From positions 2,243 to 7,785 of the forward strand of contig PMOV01000243.1 of assembly GCA_003161195.1 (NCBI GenBank): DNA of 5,543 nt, read 5' to 3'. A model generated the notes under the pieces. The model was not told the origin of the DNA. It ran no database searches and worked only from the letters and a program-made list of their open reading frames with translations. Source of the stretch: Acidobacteriota bacterium. Its GTDB lineage: Bacteria; Acidobacteriota; Terriglobia; Acidiferrales; UBA7541. Below are positions 4,804-5,543 of this stretch, one piece after another. A program made the translations under genes and the position numbers. Every line of letters starts with the position of its first letter. The stretch's first letter is position 1.

Positions 4804-5543
4804 ATGACTTTACGACGAGTGGCACTGACGATTCTGCTGGCGGCTGGTAGCGCCGGCTCCTGCCCATGCGCGCAAGCGCCGGCAACGCCGCAAACGTCTC
4901 CGGCGCCCCGACCAAGCGCAACCGCCGCACCGGCGGCAAATTCCGGCAGCCCCACGGACAACGCCGGGCGTGCGGACGCTTACTACTACTTCACCATTGG
5001 CCACATCTTTGAGCAGCAATATGAGGCCACCAGCCGGGCGGAATACGCCACGCAGTCCATCGACGCGTACAAGAAGGCGTATGCGCTGGACCCCAAATCG
5101 CCGGAGATCGGCGAGCGGCTAGCGGAAATGTATTGGAAGGCGCAGCGCATCCACGACGCGGTGGAAGAAGCGAATGAAATTTTGAAGCGCGACCCGACGA
5201 ACCTGGCGCCGCGGCGGCTGCTCGGACGAATTTATTTGCGCAGCCTGGGCGATTTCAGCAGCGGGAGCGGCAAATCGGACACGGTGGCGAAGGCCATCGA
5301 GCAATATAAGGAGATTTATCGCGCCGATCCGCAGGATATGGAGTCGGCGTTGTGGCTGGCGCGGCTGTATCGTTTGCGGAACGATCAGGATCAAGCAGAA
5401 ACGGTGCTGCGCGGGATTTTGAAAACCGACGGAGAAAATGAAGCGGCCGTCGAGCAACTGACGCAGCTCTTGCTGGACCAGGGCAAGAACGCGGAAGCCG
5501 TGGCGCTGCTGGAGAACGTGACCGCGCACGGAGATTCGCCGGC
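4804..5543 (+). CDS. Secreted TPR-repeat protein (3' end outside the window)
   Basis: The frame opens at ATG 4804 and stays open to the window edge, giving 246 residues so far. Residues 1-25 form a signal peptide (MTLRRVALTILLAAG..., probable cut after the AQA at 23-25). Cys20 and Cys22 lie in it without a good lipobox. A Pro/Ala-rich spacer follows to about 56. The rest is a run of tetratricopeptide-like helix pairs: about 57-100 (AYKKAYALDPKSP), 101-134 (LAEMYWKAQRIHDAVEEANE, LKRDPTN), 135-179 with an inserted SSGSGKSD loop, 180-213 and 214-246. TPR arrays are scaffolds for protein-protein contacts, and here the array is probably periplasmic. No enzyme motif is visible, and the missing C-terminus may hold more repeats or another domain. 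A well-formed promoter directly upstream suggests it starts its own transcription unit. Confidence 0.88.
   Translation, partial: MTLRRVALTILLAAGSAGSCPCAQAPATPQTSPAPRPSATAAPAANSGSPTDNAGRADAYYYFTIGHIFEQQYEATSRAEYATQSIDAYKKAYALDPKSPEIGERLAEMYWKAQRIHDAVEEANEILKRDPTNLAPRRLLGRIYLRSLGDFSSGSGKSDTVAKAIEQYKEIYRADPQDMESALWLARLYRLRNDQDQAETVLRGILKTDGENEAAVEQLTQLLLDQGKNAEAVALLENVTAHGDSP

Noticed and set aside
4681..4879. Repeated 12-mer gcgcgcaagcgc (4687-4698 and 4868-4879)
   Set aside because: It is a simple GC/CG-rich string expected by chance in this composition, and one copy is within the signal-peptide coding region.

Overview
The window looks like a stretch of a GC-rich, Gram-negative-type bacterial chromosome. 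Five of the seven well-supported genes carry N-terminal export signals or membrane anchors, or are otherwise consistent with an envelope-focused region. Codon use is heavy in GCG, GGG and CTG, and Ala/Pro-rich secreted proteins and TPR proteins are frequent. Together with a short 'attcc...ggaat' inverted repeat of a kind I associate with acidobacterial intergenic DNA, this suggests Acidobacteriota (Terriglobia-like). That assignment is inference and rests on no marker gene.

Left part (1-1707, + strand): a possible tail of an upstream gene, then msrA, a membrane-anchored single-cysteine peptide methionine sulfoxide reductase. After a 246-base gap with several small inverted repeats comes sodC, a secreted Cu/Zn-superoxide-dismutase-family protein with shortened zinc and electrostatic loops. 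sodC ends in a textbook intrinsic terminator. The two proteins make a plausible extracytoplasmic oxidative-defence pair: one removes superoxide, the other repairs oxidised methionines.

Middle part (1674-4087, - strand): a COG4119-type Nudix hydrolase converges on sodC, and its last codons form the sodC terminator stem. Upstream of it on the same strand is a secreted protein of unknown function, with a roughly 155-residue Ala/Pro/Thr/Ser/Asn linker inserted between an N-terminal beta-strand-like segment and a C-terminal domain. Further upstream is a MmcQ/YjbR-family protein with a lysine-rich, histone-H1-like tail.

Right part (4088-5543, + strand): a divergent intergenic region carries an AT-rich perfect tandem 12-mer and an interrupted 13-mer direct repeat. 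It is followed by a 78-residue protein I do not recognise, a GC-rich gene-free stretch of about 265 bases, and a clear sigma-70-type promoter driving a secreted TPR-repeat protein that runs off the window.

I found no mobile element, CRISPR array, tRNA or rRNA, and no convincing multi-gene novel system. The most worthwhile leads are the atypical SodC, the tandem operator-like repeat at 4141-4164, the unrecognised small gene at 4301-4537, and the two proteins with low-complexity additions.
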